Part shown: piece after piece, positions 23,363 through 34,440 of the stretch
Numbering within the stretch: the stretch's first letter is position 1
Layout of the letters: every line of letters starts with the position of its first letter
Assembly: GCA_036346395.1 (NCBI GenBank)
Contig: CM070609.1
Span: forward strand, 48,618,777-48,682,776
DNA from: Hsuehochloa calcarea
Lineage: Eukaryota > Streptophyta > Magnoliopsida > Poales > Poaceae
Direction: 5' to 3'
Length of the DNA stretch: 64,000 nucleotides
Made by a program: the position numbers and the translations under genes
Notes under the pieces: generated by a model
Seen by the model: only the letters and a program-made list of their open reading frames with translations
Told to the model about the DNA's origin: nothing
Databases searched by the model: none

Positions 23363-24418
23363 TTAGTTGGGACACATGGAAAACATCATGTACCCCTTCA
23401 AGTGCGGTGGCAATTCCAACTTATAGGCAACGGCTCCTTTCTTCTCGATAACACGGTAAGGACCGACATATCTAGGAGCTAACTTGCCCTTGACGCCAAA
23501 GCGATGGCCCTTCAAAGGAGAGACTTTGAGATAAACAAAATCATTGGGCTCAAAGCTCAATTCACGACGACGGCGATCCGCATAGCTCTTTTGCCTGGAT
23601 TGAGCTGTGCGCAAACGATCACGAATAAGCTGGACTTGACTCTCGGCCTCATCGATCGAGTCCGGGCCAAGGAAAGGTCTTTCGCCGTCTCCGACCAATT
23701 CAACGGGTTCTCGCACTTTCTCCGTATAAGGCCTCGAAGGTGACATCGAGGCGGCTCGAAAGTCGTTGTTGTAGGAAAACTTCGGCAAATGGCAAGCATT
23801 TCTCCCAATTCTTTCCATAGGAGAGAACACAAGCACGGAGCATGTCTTCCAACACTTGGTTGACTCTTTCAGTCTGGCTATCAGTTTGAGGATGATATGC
23901 TGAACTGAAAGAAAGACGAGTGCCCATAGCTTCTTGCAGACCATGCCAAAACCGGGAGGTAAATAGTGAACCACGATCAGAAATGATCGTCTTTGGCACA
24001 CCATGCAAGCTTACAATCACGAGGCGTAGAGCTCGGCTAGGCGATCGGCGCGAAGCTTGGTCTTGACTGGAAGAAAATGTGCCACTTTGGTTAATCGATC
24101 AATAATTACCCAGATAGCATCATTCCCCTTTTGTGACGTGGGCAGACCGGTGATAAAATCCATCCCGATCGAATCCCACTTCCATTCTGGAATAGGCAAA
24201 GGCTGAAGCAAGTCTGCTGGACGCTGATGCTCGGCCTTGACACGACGACACACGTCGCACTCGGCAACGAACTTCGCAATCTCCCTCTTCATTCGGGTCC
24301 ACCAAAATCTCTGACGGAGATCTTGATACATCTTTGTGGCCCCGGGATGGATAGACAAAGGCGAATCATGGGCCTCGCGGAGAATCAAATCCCGCAGTCC
24401 CATGTCCTTTGGAACCAC
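23363..24418 (-). pseudogene. G1 integrase
   Basis: Integrase joins the cDNA ends to host DNA. Reading from 24418: the HHCC zinc domain (HDSPLSIHPG..., CDVCRRVKAEHQ) is intact, followed by the catalytic core with D in GMDFITGLP, D in ISDRGSLF and E in TDSQTERVNQ. The C-terminal GPY/F-type module reads FEPNDFVYLKVSP, GKLAPRYVGPYRV. All three catalytic acids are present. The protein is split over three frames (24017-24418, 23700-24020, 23363-23640) by small indels. Several of these indels disappear in the 32419-32916 paralogue, so the breaks may be partly sequence error. Confidence 0.9.
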
Positions 24419-24455
24419 AAGGCGTTGCCCGAACCTTACAACACCATGCTCATCC

Positions 24456-25267
24456 TCAGAGAAGCACTTGGCTGTTCCGTTCTTGACATTTTCCTTGATG
24501 CGGCTTATTCCAAAGATCCGATTTTCGAGCGACCTTAATCCGATCTACCAAGGTTGGTTGCACAACCAAGGCAGCGAGGGAACCACGCTCAACCAAACCT
24601 AAGTTGAGACGCTGAAATTCCTCCAGAAGGGTGGGTTGACATCCCTGGAGCAACAAGGCATTGCAATGCGCTTTGCGACTGAGCGCATCGGCAACGACAT
24701 TAGCCTTGCCCGGATGGTAGTGAATACCCATGTCATAATCTTTGACCAACTCCAACCATCTCTTTTGCCTGAGGTTCAGATCTGGTTGGGTGAACAAATA
24801 CTTTAGGCTTTTGTGATCCGAATACACTTCACAACGACACCGATTAGGTAGCGTCGCCAAATCTTAAGTGCATGAATCACGCAGACCAATTCCAAGTCAT
24901 GGGTAGGGTAGTTGAGTTCATGAGGTCTCAATTGCCTTGATGCATAGGCCACTACCTTGCCTTCTTGCATAAGGACACAACCGAGTCCTCGACGAAGCAT
25001 CGCAAAAGATATCGAAACCGATGAATATCGGAAGAACGAGGGCGGGAGCGGTGGTCAAACGCTTCTTGAGTACTTGGAAGCTTTCCTCACAAGCATCGGA
25101 CCACAAGAACTTCTTGTCCTTCTTGAGCAACTCCGTCATCGGCTTCGCGATCTTGGAGAAGTTCTCGATAAAGCGGCGATAATATCCGCTAAAGCGAGAA
25201 AACTCCGCGCCGGTCACCAAGTAGGTGACACCAAGAAAGAACATCGCGATCTTACTAGGATCAACGG
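24456..25267 (-). pseudogene. G1 RT thumb/connection and RNase H
   Basis: The frame at 24918-25328 carries the RT thumb and connection (FSGYYRRFIENFSKIAKPMTEL, KKFLWSDACEESFQVLK) and enters RNase H at FDIFCDASS. RNase H continues in 24803-25000 (GLGCVLMQEGKVVAYASRQL, NYPTHDLELVCVIHALKIWR) and 24456-24860 (YSDHKSLKYLFTQPDLNLRQ, HYHPGKANVVADALSRK). RNase H degrades the genomic RNA in the hybrid. The acidic residues of the active site are recognisable, but two frameshifts divide the domain. Confidence 0.88.
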
Positions 25268-25948
25268 CTACGCCTCTGCTGAAAGAACATGACCCAAGAA
25301 GGCCACTTCCTTTAACCAGAATGCGCACTTGCTGAACTTCGCATACAGCTGATGCTCGCGAAGCTTGCCTAACACAAGCCTCAGATGCTCATCATGTTCC
25401 TCGTCGTTCTTAGAATAGATAAGAATATCATCGATGAAGACCACAACAAACTTATCCAAATACTCCATGAATACCGAATTCATGAGGTTCATGAACAAGG
25501 CGGGAGCATTGGTTAAGCCAAATGACATGACGGTATACTCATACAAGCCGTAGCGAGTAGAGAAAGCCGTCTTTGGAATATCCTCAGGTCGTATCCGAAC
25601 TTGATGATATCCCATTCTCAAATCCATCTTGGAGAATACTCGGGCTCCAGTTAATTGATCAAAGAGATCATCAATGTGGGGCAATGGATACTTGTTCTTT
25701 ACCGTTACCTCATTAAGCGGACGGTAATCAACGCACATGCGCAAAGTATTGTCTTTCTTCTTTACGAAGATTGCCGGACAACCCCACGGAGATGAGCTAG
25801 GGTGGATGAAGCCCTTTTCTTGCAGCTCATTCAGTTGCTTCTTCAACTCCACCAACTCGTTCGGTGGCATCCGATAATGCCTCTTTGAAATCGGGGCAGT
25901 ACCGGGAACCAACTCGATGACAAACTCGAGATCTCGAACTGGTGGCAT
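25268..25948 (-). pseudogene. G1 reverse transcriptase fingers and palm
   Basis: A 226-codon uninterrupted stretch of gypsy RT (RVT_1): MPPNELVELKKQL, MCVDYRPLNEVTVKNKYPLP, FSKMDLRMGYHQVRI, FGLTNAPALFMNLMN and the catalytic FIDD box at 25427-25438. It is full length for this part of the domain with no visible catalytic loss. It is the best-preserved coding segment in the window. It continues out of frame into the thumb at 25328 and downward. As part of a polyprotein it has no start codon of its own; the first Met shown lies inside the RT lead-in. Confidence 0.92.
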
Positions 25949-26010
25949 CCCGAGAAGATCTTCAGGAAAGACATCAATGAAGTCACGAACTGTGGGGACT
26001 TCACTAATAT

Positions 26011-26760
26011 CTAGAGCGGGTTTCGCTTCAAGCGCGAAGAGATGCGACCTAGACCTAGCGAAAAGCTTAACCCACTGCTCGAAGGACTAGATAGAGAGAC
26101 ACACTTCTTGGCGCAATCGATTTGTCCCTTATGCTGAGACAACCAATCCATACCAAGAATTACATCTAGACTTGCTGAATGGAGGAGGATAAGATTCGTG
26201 AAGAATCTCACTCCCTCGATTTCAATTGGGACATCCCTACACTCAGATTCAGCTCTCAACTCCGAACCAGGAGAGCGAATGAGCAACGGGACCAACAATG
26301 GAGTAAAGAGGAGCTCACTAATAGCAGCAAAAGACTCAGAAACAAAAGAATGAGATGCTCCTGAATCAAACAAAACAGTAGCAGAATGAGAGTTAACAGA
26401 AAGTGTACCCAGCACGACATCGGGTGCCTCCTGTGCCTCCTCCGCTGAGATGAGGTTGACTCGACCACTACCCACGCCTTGGGTAGTAGGGACTATCTTC
26501 AGGTCCTGAGAAGAACCACCTCCTGGCCCGCGCCCTCCATTAGGACGAGGGGCTGCTCCTGTCTTCTTGGGGCATTGGTTCGCATAATGCCCCTTGTTGT
26601 TGCAGAAGAAGCGTGTGACATCCGCGGTGGCGGAGGCCTCTGGGTGACTCGCAGTGCGTGATTGGGGCACGGCTGCGAAGGGCGAAGAACAGTCTTGACG
26701 GCCTCGAAGTGTCAAGGCGGAGGACGGGACCCGAGGCGCCCAACACGAGCGGAAAGAGGC
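26011..26760 (-). pseudogene. G1 gag zinc knuckle and aspartic protease
   Basis: In one frame this reads from a CCHC-type zinc knuckle region (CNNKGHYANQCPKK), which binds RNA in gag, through a glycine-rich linker. It continues to a retroviral-type aspartic protease with the active site FDSGASHSF (DSGA at 26356-26367) and the C-terminal IDVILGMDWL-type LDVILGMDWL motif. The first cysteine position of the knuckle reads RFFC instead of the usual CxxC, so it may be damaged. Protease would process the polyprotein. The catalytic triad is intact. The frame breaks before RT at about 26020. Confidence 0.85.
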
Positions 26761-27511
26761 GCTGCGGCCGACTTGTGGGCCTCCACTTGCGCTGCGGGAA
26801 TCCACAAGTGCTCTCCTGCGTGCTCAAGAACGATGGCCTTGTCCACCAAGGCACGGAAATCGAAAAGTCAACGATGGATAGCTTGTCCTGCGGCTCCTCG
26901 GACAAACCATCCTTGAACTTCTCTTGCTTGGCCTCATCGGTGGCCACCTCCTCCGAGCATAACGAGCCAAATGGTTGAACTCGTGCAGTACTCCGTGATC
27001 GAACACGCCCTTGCTCGAGCGACAAGAATTCCTTCTTCTTGACCTCATCAGTGGAAGGAATGTGACTCGACGGAAGGCGATCGGAACTCCTCCCAAGTGA
27101 CGGTGTGACCGTCGGTCGCATGGCGAAAGCTCTCCCACCAAGACAAAGCCGCACCCTCCGGTGGTGCGATGCAAGCAGCGCCTTCTCGTGCTCGCGCTGC
27201 GCTATCGGCTTGCGCTCCACGACGAACGGTCGATCGTCTGCGTCAAGCGGGTCCTCAGACCTGGAGAACGTAGGGGGCTGGGTGCGAAGAAACTCCGCAA
27301 GTCCCCCACGCGGCTGATGTCCACTCCCTTGCCCGGATCCTGAAGCACCGTTAAGGGCAGAAGTGTTGCGCGCGATGACGTCCAGAAGAACCCTCCTGTC
27401 CTCTGCACGGTTGCGCTCGATCTGAAGAAGGACCTCGGCCATGGTCGGAGGAGGAGGAAGATCCTCGTCCGGACGGTGATCGCCTTGGCCGCTACGAGTG
27501 CGTCCGGCCAT
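26761..27511 (-). pseudogene. G1 gag N-terminal region
   Basis: I place the start at the ATG on 27511-27509: MAGRTRSGQGDHRPDEDLPP opens a typical gypsy gag, with TMAEVLLQIERNRAEDRRVL and a QPPTFSRSEDPLDADD motif near residue 100. After that the capsid part is scattered over at least three frames (for example KKKEFLSLEQG and EEVATDEAKQEKFKDGL in alternate frames), so capsid is not encoded continuously. Gag would form the virus-like particle. The upstream in-frame codons to 27640 are leader read-through, not protein. Confidence 0.8.
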
Positions 27512-28381
27512 CCTGTTACAAGAAACTTTGGTTAAAACTAGACTCAGAGATTCAAAGCCGAAAGAAAGCGAAGAGCTAGCGACTAGGGGAATGGAATACC
27601 CCCTAACCGAAAGCCAAAACAGTAAGTATGTAAACTTCAACAGGCTAATAAAAAAGACTCAAAAAACGGTCAAGGAATCATAAAACCAAAGCTCAACTTC
27701 CCAATGCAACTAACCCGTATTGAATGAACGAGTAATTGATTGAGAAGATAAAAACCAGAAGGTTAAGGTAAGATCTATTACCACTAAAGAGCAAGGTTCA
27801 GTCAACGAAAATAGTGTTAGATACTTAGCTAACTAGTATCACATCTTACCCTTTTTAACCCCACAAGTTTTAGTTGAATCACCCTCTCATTTTCTACCCC
27901 ATTAGAAACCATCGAGCTTGCTGTCCGGAAATTGAGGTTGCTGTAGCGATTTCGCATCAAGCTTCGGTACCAAGTCTTCCGTTCGAAACTTCAAAACTCG
28001 CACACTTCAATTTGCCAAGCTCGGTGGTCCTATCGAAACCATTGAGCTTCTTTGTCTGAAATTGAAGCGTCTTGCTTGATTCGCATCCAAGCCTCTAGCC
28101 GAAACCTTCAGTCCAGAAACTTCAAAACCCTAAGAACTTCAATTTGCCAAACTCAGTGGTTCCCAAAACCCATTTAATCGATAACACTATCTTTGAAAAG
28201 GAGATGAGAGGAAACAACTTTCAAAACTCAAATTAGAGTAAGATGAGAGGAGAAAGCTAAGATAGGTAAGGAATAAAATCTGAGAATTCCTTAAGCTTTC
28301 AAAAATCATTTGATACTTTGAAAATAGTATTTTCCAAAATATCCTAAAAGACGACCAAGCTTGGGTTACTACGGTCAGTAT
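27512..28381 (-). other. G1 5' leader with 130-bp tandem duplication
   Basis: This is untranslated leader between the primer site and gag. It contains an imperfect direct duplication of about 130 bp (27908-28037 and 28038-28167), each half starting ACCATYGAGCTT and ending near AATTTGCCAA..TCRGTGGT. No other structure is recognised. Confidence 0.7.
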
Positions 28382-28395
28382 GGCTCTGATACCAA
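28382..28395 (-). other. G1 primer-binding site (tRNA-iMet)
   Basis: The minus strand reads TTGGTATCAGAGCC, six bases inside the 5' LTR. This is complementary to the 3' end of initiator methionine tRNA, the usual minus-strand primer of plant LTR elements. Confidence 0.93.
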
Positions 28396-28401
28396 ACCTT
28401 G

Positions 28402-31400
28402 TGAGACCCCGGTTTATCCGGCTTGTAATGCTTAACCAGCCACTTGGTCCTAGCGTCACAAAACAGATAATCCGAGACTCGAGACATGTATACTTCCCAG
28501 AGTGCAGTATACACACCTCTTTACAAAGTTTATGCATCAATTCCATTCATCCACATAGAACCGAAACATAAACAACAATCCAGAAGATAACATAAATAAA
28601 GGATAGTCATTACAAAAGAGGGGCCGACCGGCCAAATGACAAATACATAAAGAAATTTAACAGCGGAAGCAAAAGTGCCATAAGATGGCTATAAAACAAA
28701 AGAGCCAATCAGTGTGCCTTTAACCCACAAGGCAACCGACCGGACCGCCAAGCTAGTCGTCGAATCCACAAAGACAACTCACAAAAGTGAGGCCCTTGGG
28801 GCTCACCTTCTTCCTCTGCAAACAAAAGCGATTTCAAAGAAAACGGGTGAGTACTTTGAATGTACTCGCAAGATATATAAGAATGATAACAGATCTATGC
28901 AATAACTACATGCAAGCTTATTTAAGTGGAGCAGGTTAGGACTCAAATTTTTAAGCATAAGGCAAGTTTTATTTGCAATAATGTAATAGATTGAAAGCAA
29001 TTTTGCAATCTGATTTTGTTCGATAAAAACAGTAGTAATCAAGTATCAACAACAGTAAAGCAGTCCTGGAAGTGGCTAACCCAATAGCCACCACAATAGC
29101 ATGAATTACCCATTCATGCCAACCATATCAAGTTTTAATTTCAAAACCAAAAACAGTTGTTGAAGTCTAGATCTTGCGGGAAATCACCAAGCGTGTCCAT
29201 AACCTAGGACGAGGCTATTCGAATAGTTTTATCCCTGCAAGGTGTACCAACTTACCCACATGTCAGACCGCCTTTTTGCCACATGATTAAGCACACTTCC
29301 TTTGGTATGCCGGCACAGCTAAGTCCTACGAGACATTTCCAATATTGTGTATTAACTACGAGCCGCCCGTATGGATAGAAACCCATACGTTGTGTCGAGT
29401 CATTGTAAAGCCTCGGTCAACTACCCGTCGCAGTAAAGCCTTGACAACTACAATGCTCCTCGAGGTGGAGAGCCTACAGGAATCTCCACCACCGCACACC
29501 CAACACAAGAACACAGAGAACACATATCATGTTTCACACAACACACACAACCCCTCCTGCGACTCGGAGATAACACACGCCAAAGTACTACGTCAAGAGG
29601 GTCCCATATAACCCTCATGTGGTTAGTACGCAAAAGTACTTGGATCAATGGCGCAAGCAACATTTTCGGTCCTTAGGGACAGGCACCTTTCCTTGTCACA
29701 CCCAACGATCACACCAACATGCCATTGTGCCCAAGTCAAATCATTTTGTTTCATTTTGGTTTTACAAACAAAAGCATAAGGTGCTGAACCAAAATAAACA
29801 AAATAATTTGTGTGATCAAGGTCATCGACTAAGTCGATAACCACCCAATTCTACCCGTAGCTAAGCATTTCTAAGCATGACATCGCAAAGACAAGTAAAG
29901 AGCATAATTAAATCACGGGCTCTAATTCACCAAATGATGATAATAACTTATGGTTGTGGCGAGGATAACATTTTAATGGCAACAATGCATTAGGAATAGC
30001 TACCTCTAAGCAGGCAAAAATAATTGGACACAAAAGCAATGCATACATATAATTTGTAAACAAGATATTAGACTTTGAAAGTAATGGGACATTTATGATC
30101 AAATATCTTGCCTGCTTGCTGTGAGTCAAGGTGTTGCTGAGGATCAACAATATTATGAATGTGCTCTTCGGATCCTAACGAGAAAGCAAAAGCAACCGAT
30201 AAGAACGAATAAAATACAAAGACCCAACAGTAAACTCCCTCCAAAAATTCTAAAATTTTTACAGTAGCAAGGCCTTGATTTATAATGAATTTAGCAACAA
30301 GAACCAATTGATTTGGATTCTTAATGCCAAAGATATGACCAAAACAATTTTGCTTAGCTTTTATAAATCAAAATGCTACTATTCATTAGCAAAAATTTCT
30401 GGAGCTATACTGGGTTTGGAAACATTTTTAACTTAAAGATGAGTTAAAAACATAACCAACAAAATTTGAATCAACCGAAAAGGATTTGAAATGAATTAGT
30501 TATGCATTTTACAAGTTATCACATTTTTCAGTTGATAAATAAATCCTCTCGGAAAACCCAGAAATTCTAAATGACGTGGCCGAACCTGGGACGTTGATCC
30601 TGGATCCAACGGCCCAAGCTCGGCTTGCCTTGCGCCTTGAAGTTTTAAGCATCAACCGTTGGATCGGATCCAACGGTTCACGTGGCCCGAACGTTCGGTG
30701 GTCGAGCGTTCCACGCGCCAGAGCCGTGGATCGGGATCCGACGGTTCACTGACCCGAAGCGCCCGGTGGTCCGAACGCCCCCGCGCACGCGAGCCGTTGA
30801 TCTGGGATCCAACGGTTCGCGGATCAAGGCGTGCGCTCAGTTCAAATTTCAGCGCAATCTTGGGTCGTAGATCTTATGATCGACGGCCCGCAACGACACA
30901 AGTTCAACTTCACCCCAGATTTTCGTCCGACAAAATTTGACGGGGAAGATCGGCTCGCCGCCGGCGGCTCTGGCCGCGGCGGTGCGAGCGAATGCCTAAA
31001 ATGGGTCCCAAACTTCATTGCGCACCTAAAGGTACCAATGGCGTTGGCTGTGGTGGACCAGATCGCCGGCAAGCCGGAGGGAACCGAGAGGGCCGAAAAA
31101 ATGATCAAAACGAAAACGGTGAAAAGCTCAGCTGCGGTTCATGGGAGCAGGTGCCAAACAACTAGGGACTAATAAGGAGTTACGAGCCCGAGAGCATACG
31201 GAGAGAGTTGAACCGGCTCGGGTGAAGAAGAGTATTTGTTTGGCGAATTGGGGAAGTCCAAATTGAGTGCTCCTTTCATCAAAAGCCAAATTGACAGAGG
31301 TTAAGCTTCAGTGAGTAGAGGGAGAGCAGAGGAGCAAAGACTTGTGGAAGAAGACCCCATTGCACCGACTTCACCAAGCTCCAAAGCCGTCAATGGCGCC

Positions 31401-32418
31401 GAGAGCTTCCCGAGAATCTGTGGCTCCAGCGGGCTTGTGAGTGCTAGCTAGAGCTGCGGTGTGGCTAAAGGAAGCTAAGGGAGAAACCGAGGAGCTTAAA
31501 TAGCCGGGGATGGCAGAGGGCAACGGCGATAACCCGCTCGGGTCAAACCGGCCGTTTGAGCGCGAGAGAGCGACGGGAGCAGTTGGAGAGGGGACGCCTG
31601 AGGGAGGAGCACGACTAGCAATAAATGCTTGAGAGAGACGCGAAAGCGGCCGGGAAGGGACGGCGCGCGCGACTTTTCCTCTGCGCGACGCCATGGCCAT
31701 TGCTGACGCGCGAGCCGGACGGAGGAAGGAGACGACGCGCTGACCGTCGGATTGAAATCGAACGGCTGCGTTAGATCGCGAGGATCCGTCGCTCGGTTGG
31801 TCCAGGACCGTTCGATGCTGATCCAACGGCTCGCAACGCCCGCGCCCGATCGACCACACCGGTGCGTTTAGTTGGTTCGACCGAGTCAAGCGGCTCGAGC
31901 CCGAGTCTGGTTCGAACCCGAGGAACAGTGCAAACCAGTTTAGAATTTGAATTTTAGACATCTGATTTTTGAGGAATTATTTGAGGTAGCAAACAAACTC
32001 CAAAATTTATGAAATTTTAACTGGAGCTTGCTGACTGCAGGAGGAGCTTTCCATAAAATTTTCAGAGATTTTCATGCACTAAATTATTCTACAGAAATTC
32101 CAGAAGAGAGGAAAATGGGGTTTGACCAGTTTGACTTGCCTCCAAAAATTATCAAATAATTTCTAAAAATCATGAGATAATTCAGAGGTGTTAAACATCA
32201 ACCCTAGGCCCAATGAAAATTATTTCCAGAGATTGGGCACAAGATTTTCATGGAGGAGGTTTATGACTTGAGTTTAATTGGGGGAAATTTGGAGTTTGAA
32301 TTTCCACCAATTAAAGAAAGAGGTTTCAAACACTGCAACACCACATGAGGTAGCAGAAGTTTTAATTTATCCTCATTTCTATTACATTTGAAACATAAAC
32401 CCAATTTGGGATGTTACA
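28402..32418 (-). repeat. G1 5' LTR
   Basis: This 4017 bp LTR has the same termini as 19081-23090. It serves as the 5' LTR of the complete element and at the same time sits in the 3' LTR position for the partial internal region at 32419-32916. It has a minus-strand TATTTAAG promoter near 31497-31505. GGATCCAACGG-type dyads are concentrated at 30585-30835. Confidence 0.93.
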
Positions 32419-32916
32419 AAACCTCCCCCCCTTACAAAAATCTCGTCCCGAGATTTGGCTCACTCGGCAAAGAAAGATGGATAGTGCGCACGAGGCGATC
32501 TTCCCTTTCCTAAGTAGCCTCATCCTCGGAATGATTCGACCCTTTGAACTTTAAGGAACTTGATGGCACGATTCCTCGTCCTTCGTTCGACCTCTTCAAG
32601 GATGCGAGCAGGTGCTCCTTGTAGGTCAAATCTTCCTGAACATCAAGAGTTTCCAACGGAGCTTCCTCAGTTGGAACACGGAGACACTTCTTTAGTTGGG
32701 ACACATGGAAAACATCATGTACCCCTTCAAGTGCAGCTGGCAATTCCAACTTATAGGCAACAGCTCCTTTCTTCTCGATAACACGGTAAGGACCGACATA
32801 TCTAGGAGCTAACTTGCCCTTGACGCCGAAACGCTGATGGCCCTTCAAAGGAGAGACTTTGAGATAAACAAAATCATTGGGCTCAAAGCTCAATTCACGA
32901 CGACGGCGATGTGGCA
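32419..32916 (-). pseudogene. Second G1 internal fragment (integrase C-terminus/chromodomain)
   Basis: The polypurine tract follows the LTR at once. Then the 3' end of a second G1 pol appears on the minus strand: RRRRELSFEPNDFVYLKVSP, GKLAPRYVGPYRV, VFHVSQLKKCL and a chromodomain linker in a single frame (32510-32917). It then stops abruptly at unrelated DNA near 32911. Its frame is cleaner than the matching part of the complete element (it has GHQRFGVKG where that one reads GHRFGVKG). This makes it a useful reference for judging errors there. Confidence 0.88.
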
Positions 32917-34440
32917 TGTAATGTAATCAATTTGGCATGCTCGGCCCTTTCGTAAAACTTGACCCGATGTGGTCTATGTTACTCTGAAAATTATAATATA
33001 TTGAATGTCTTAAATTACGCCTTGTATGAATTGATTCAACAATGTGCATGTGAGTGCTATCTACTGATCCAGGGAATAGCACAGTGATTTCACAGAGGAT
33101 TTGGATTTGCAAAATCCGAGTCCGACATCAAAGTCTTAGACCAGTGTAGTCGAAGGCATAAACCAGTGTGGTCGAAGTCCTAGACCAGTGTGGTCAAAAG
33201 CATAAATCAGTGTGATCGAAGCCTTGGATCAGTATGGTCGAAGGCATAGAGCAGTGTGGTTGTAATAATGTGGTCGAAGACATAGACCAGTGTGGTCGAA
33301 GCCTTAGATCAGTATAGTCAAAGACATAGACTAGTATGGTCGTAATAATATGGTCGAAGACATAAACCAGTGTGCTCGAAGGCTTAGACCAGTATGGTCA
33401 AAGACATAGACAAATATGGTCGAAATAATTTGGTCGAAGCCATAGACAATTATGGTCAAAGGCATAGACCAGCGTGGTAAAAAATAGTGGTCGGATCCTT
33501 AGACCAGTGTGGTCGTAATATGTTGGTCGAAGTTGTATACTAGTGGTTGAAGCTGTAGACTAGTGTACAATCATGATCAATAAATACTGCTTAATGACTA
33601 TTAATTAATTTTGAATTAGCAGTTATCAGTGGTTTATTATGACAGTTACTAGAGAGTAATTGTCTCGACCATAAATAGGATCTGGAGACGTCCAGACGAA
33701 GGTTGGCGATTCATTCCATTTTTCCATCTTCCTCTTTGATCAATTGTGCTGAAGAATTGAGTTGTCGAACTAAGCTGTCTCTTCTTCTCGGTGTGCATTG
33801 GGAAGGAGGGTGAGCAGATATCTCCTAATCATTGTAGCAAAATTCATCTGCACGGGGCAGAAATAATATTTCTGGGCAGCGCATCTGCGCGGCCACTCTC
33901 TGCACTGCATTCTTCGACTACTCACTTCACTGCGACAACCGCGATCTGCACTGCTTCGATCTTTGCGTCGAGTCTATACTCTTACGACTACTCACTGCGC
34001 TTTATTATTAACAGACCTGCTCTGCTTCGAGACTCCACTGCTTCTTGTTCTTCATCGAGCCCTATCGTGAGTTGGTCGTACGACAAGATTATTCTGTTAT
34101 AATTATATTTTTGAGTTCCACGACTAGATTATTCTGCTTTAATCAGATTGTCGGGTATGTTTAGAAGCGTAATGAGTTGTCTGCTATTGATATCGCTTTA
34201 TACATCTACAGTTATTTGTGATATTTGCCTCATAATAAAATATGCAATTAAAATGTTATCGACATTTCCAACATCCATATTGCCCATTTTGACCAATGAA
34301 AAGAAACATAAATTTTTTTTAATATTTTCCGTGCAACCATTTGCTCATCTCCTACATCGAGTGCAAGTTTTGGCCATCAAATTGAATTCGATGCGATGGA
34401 TCTTTGTGGCAAGAATAATGTAATAATTAATGTACAACGT
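32911..34440 (+). repeat. Copia-type LTR fragment with satellite
   Basis: A sequence with LTR character: a 430 bp tandem array (33134-33565), then AT-rich DNA, a TATA-like ATAAATAGG (33670-33680), a pyrimidine-rich leader (33715-34050) and CTGC/CGACTACTCAC-type repeats. Its left side is cut at the G1 internal fragment. Neither TG nor CA terminus can be fixed. There is no coding domain. The assignment to copia is by resemblance to the LTR at 61572, which has similar GGTCG-rich repeats. Confidence 0.5.
33134..33565 (+). repeat. 22-bp satellite with 80-bp higher-order period
   Basis: About 18 units of a 22-base monomer with consensus near CATAGACCAGTGTGGTCGAA, containing the dyad GACCA-GTG-TGGTC. 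A 14-base GTAATAATRTGGTC unit plus three 22-mers forms an 80-bp higher-order repeat starting at 33262, 33342 and 33422. The array decays after 33478. Confidence 0.85.

Larger units (their letters stand above)
19081..32418 (-). mobile_element. Complete Ty3/gypsy chromovirus-like element G1
   Basis: This is a 13.3 kb element on the minus strand. The 5' LTR is 28402-32418, the primer-binding site 28382-28395, the leader to 27512, then gag, protease, RT, RNase H, integrase and a chromodomain-like tail ending at 23132. The polypurine tract is next to 23090 and the 3' LTR is 19081-23090. LTR ends are TGTAACATCCC and GGGGTCTCA. The order PR-RT-RH-IN defines Ty3/gypsy, and the C-terminal chromodomain-like segment points to the chromoviruses. 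LTRs make up 60% of the length. A target duplication cannot be confirmed, because DNA right of 32418 is another copy of G1 internal sequence instead of unrelated flank. Confidence 0.92.

Noticed and set aside
28382..28395. tRNA gene fragment
   Set aside because: The 14-base match to initiator Met tRNA is a primer-binding site. No cloverleaf surrounds it, and likewise at 36625.
31371..31961. 196-codon minus-strand frame in the G1 5' LTR
   Set aside because: It begins downstream of the LTR promoter in GC-rich leader DNA and is not kept intact in the other two LTR copies, so I treat it as chance.
33134..33565. CRISPR-like array
   Set aside because: Repeats are contiguous with no unique spacers and are degenerate. 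The context is an LTR in a plant-like genome.
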